Below are positions 12,021-12,324 of a stretch of 12,324 bases of DNA, piece by piece (positions within the stretch are counted from its first letter, which is position 1; every line of letters begins with the position of its first letter). The notes below the pieces were generated by a model. It made no database searches, was not told where the DNA came from, and saw only the letters and a program-made list of their open reading frames with translations. Position numbers and translations under genes: made by a program. The DNA is from Thermoplasmata archaeon (GTDB lineage Archaea > Thermoplasmatota > Thermoplasmata > Halarchaeoplasmatales > Halarchaeoplasmataceae), in contig JAFDTP010000055.1 of NCBI GenBank assembly GCA_019594195.1, positions 1 to 12,324 of the forward strand, in the 5' to 3' direction.

Positions 12021-12132
12021 TGCGAGGGATGGGATTTGAACCCACGGACCCCTGCGGGACAGGATTTCTTATCAGACCCTTCTGTGTTTGATCTTAAGTC
12101 CTGCGCCGTTGGCCTAGCTTGGCTACCCTCGC
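12021..12132 (-). tRNA. tRNA-Leu (anticodon TAA) with a 27-nt intron
   Basis: Read on the minus strand: acceptor GCGAGGG/CCCTCGC, discriminator A; TA at 8-9; D arm GCC...GGC; anticodon stem CAGGA/TCCTG with loop CTTAAGA after splicing, so anticodon TAA for leucine (UUA/UUG); class II variable arm with CCC/GGG; T arm GTGGG-TTCAAAT-CCCAT. Mature length 85 nt, CCA not encoded. The loop is interrupted after position 37 by 27 nt (12066-12092). Exon-intron borders form a bulge-helix-bulge: CTTA/TAAG is the 4-bp central helix, flanked by 3-nt bulges AGA and AAA, which the archaeal splicing endonuclease cuts as AG|A and AA|A. Confidence 0.94.
12066..12092 (-). other. tRNA-Leu intron (37/38 position)
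   Basis: A 27-nt intron at the canonical archaeal site, one base 3' of the anticodon. Both 3-nt bulges and the 4-bp helix between them are intact, and TCA/TGA closes the intron side. It is much too short to encode anything. Confidence 0.9.
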
Positions 12133-12162
12133 AAGTTGAACGAGGCTGGGAGTGAAACTTGC
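12131..12162. repeat. Inverted repeat spanning the tRNA-Leu 5' boundary
   Basis: GCAAGTT (12131-12137) and AACTTGC (12156-12162) are perfectly complementary over 7 bp with an 18-nt loop. The stem uses the first two bases of tRNA-Leu and its immediate 5' flank, so it could compete with the tRNA fold in a precursor. Confidence 0.6.
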
Positions 12163-12324
12163 GTGTTAGTGGAAGTTCCTTCCGCGTCACTCGCAAGAGG
12201 ATTGTTAACGCCTCTGAGAGTGTTTAGGGAGCTTTGCTTCCTATCGTCACTCGCATTATGAGCGTATGTGAGTAATCGTGTTAGTGGAAAGTTTTTTCCG
12301 CGTCACTCGCAAGAGGATTGTTAA
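12162..12324. repeat. Degenerate tandem repeat of about 57 bp, three copies, running off the window
   Basis: Copy A 12162-12208 and copy B 12277-12324 are nearly identical (CGTGTTAGTGGAA..., ..CGTCACTCGCA.., ending AGAGGATTGTTAA). A diverged copy M lies between them, from 12219 (GTGTTTAGGGAG... CGTCACTCGCA at 12245-12255). Each has a hairpin in the same place: GGAAG-TTC-CTTCC in A, AGGGAGC-TTT-GCTTCCT in M (one G-T pair), GGAAA-GTTT-TTTCC in B. After the CGTCACTCGCA block, A can form a second stem (AGAGG/CCTCT) and so can M (ACTCGCAT/ATGTGAGT). No open frame or unique spacer is present. The last copy is cut by the window edge. Confidence 0.8.

Noticed and set aside
11787..12155. Open frame on + strand across the SDR start and tRNA-Leu (122 codons), and a similar one on - strand at 11990-12196
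   Set aside because: Both run through the intron-containing tRNA-Leu and the hairpins; composition is determined by the RNA gene and there is no domain or start signal.
12162..12324. CRISPR array
   Set aside because: The repeat units are contiguous and diverged, with no unique spacers of constant size, and no cas genes are nearby.

Overview
This window is the central and distal part of an archaeal ribosomal-protein supercluster (S10/spc type), followed by a short, hairpin-rich tRNA region. The domain is clearly Archaea. It carries archaeal/eukaryotic-only proteins (S4e, L32e, L19e, RNase P Rnp1/Rpp29), an archaeal-type SecY, an archaeal DUF106 (YidC/EMC3-like) protein, a Cbf5-type pseudouridine synthase, tRNA genes without encoded CCA, and a tRNA-Leu intron with a textbook bulge-helix-bulge. 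Arginine is mostly AGA/AGG and isoleucine ATA is common. Ribosome binding sites (GGAGGTG or GGTGATC) are strong. The cluster lacks adk, L34e and L14e at their usual places, which fits a euryarchaeon of the Thermoplasmata/halobacteria-methanogen side; I cannot place it more finely.

Layout, + strand: the tail of a probable eIF1 (SUI1) gene (2-49), rnp1, S17, L14, L24, S4e, L5, S14 (54 aa), S8, L6, L32e, L19e, L18, S5, L30, L15, secY, a DUF106 insertase-like gene, cytidylate kinase (cmk) and cbf5 (to 10819). Most junctions are 4-bp ATGA overlaps or gaps of 3-14 bp, so this reads as one long operon whose promoter lies upstream of the window. It makes ribosomal proteins, one RNase P subunit, the Sec translocation channel with a second membrane-insertion factor, a nucleotide kinase and the rRNA/tRNA pseudouridine synthase.

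From 10820 the character changes. A TATA box is followed by a structured element that begins with a copy of the first 13 nt of the next gene, tRNA-Ser(GGA). After the tRNA come 75 bp of hairpins and a 30-bp copy of the tRNA 3' end. A convergent SDR oxidoreductase gene (11151-11903, - strand) follows, then two perfect 7-bp hairpins, then tRNA-Leu(TAA) on the - strand with a 27-nt intron. The window ends in a degenerate tandem repeat of about 57 bp (three copies seen) whose stem is kept by a compensatory base-pair change.

The least explained parts are: (i) partial tRNA copies and hairpins around both tRNA genes; (ii) the tandem structured repeat at the right edge; (iii) cmk, and probably the DUF106 gene, lacking an ATG/GTG start where one is expected.
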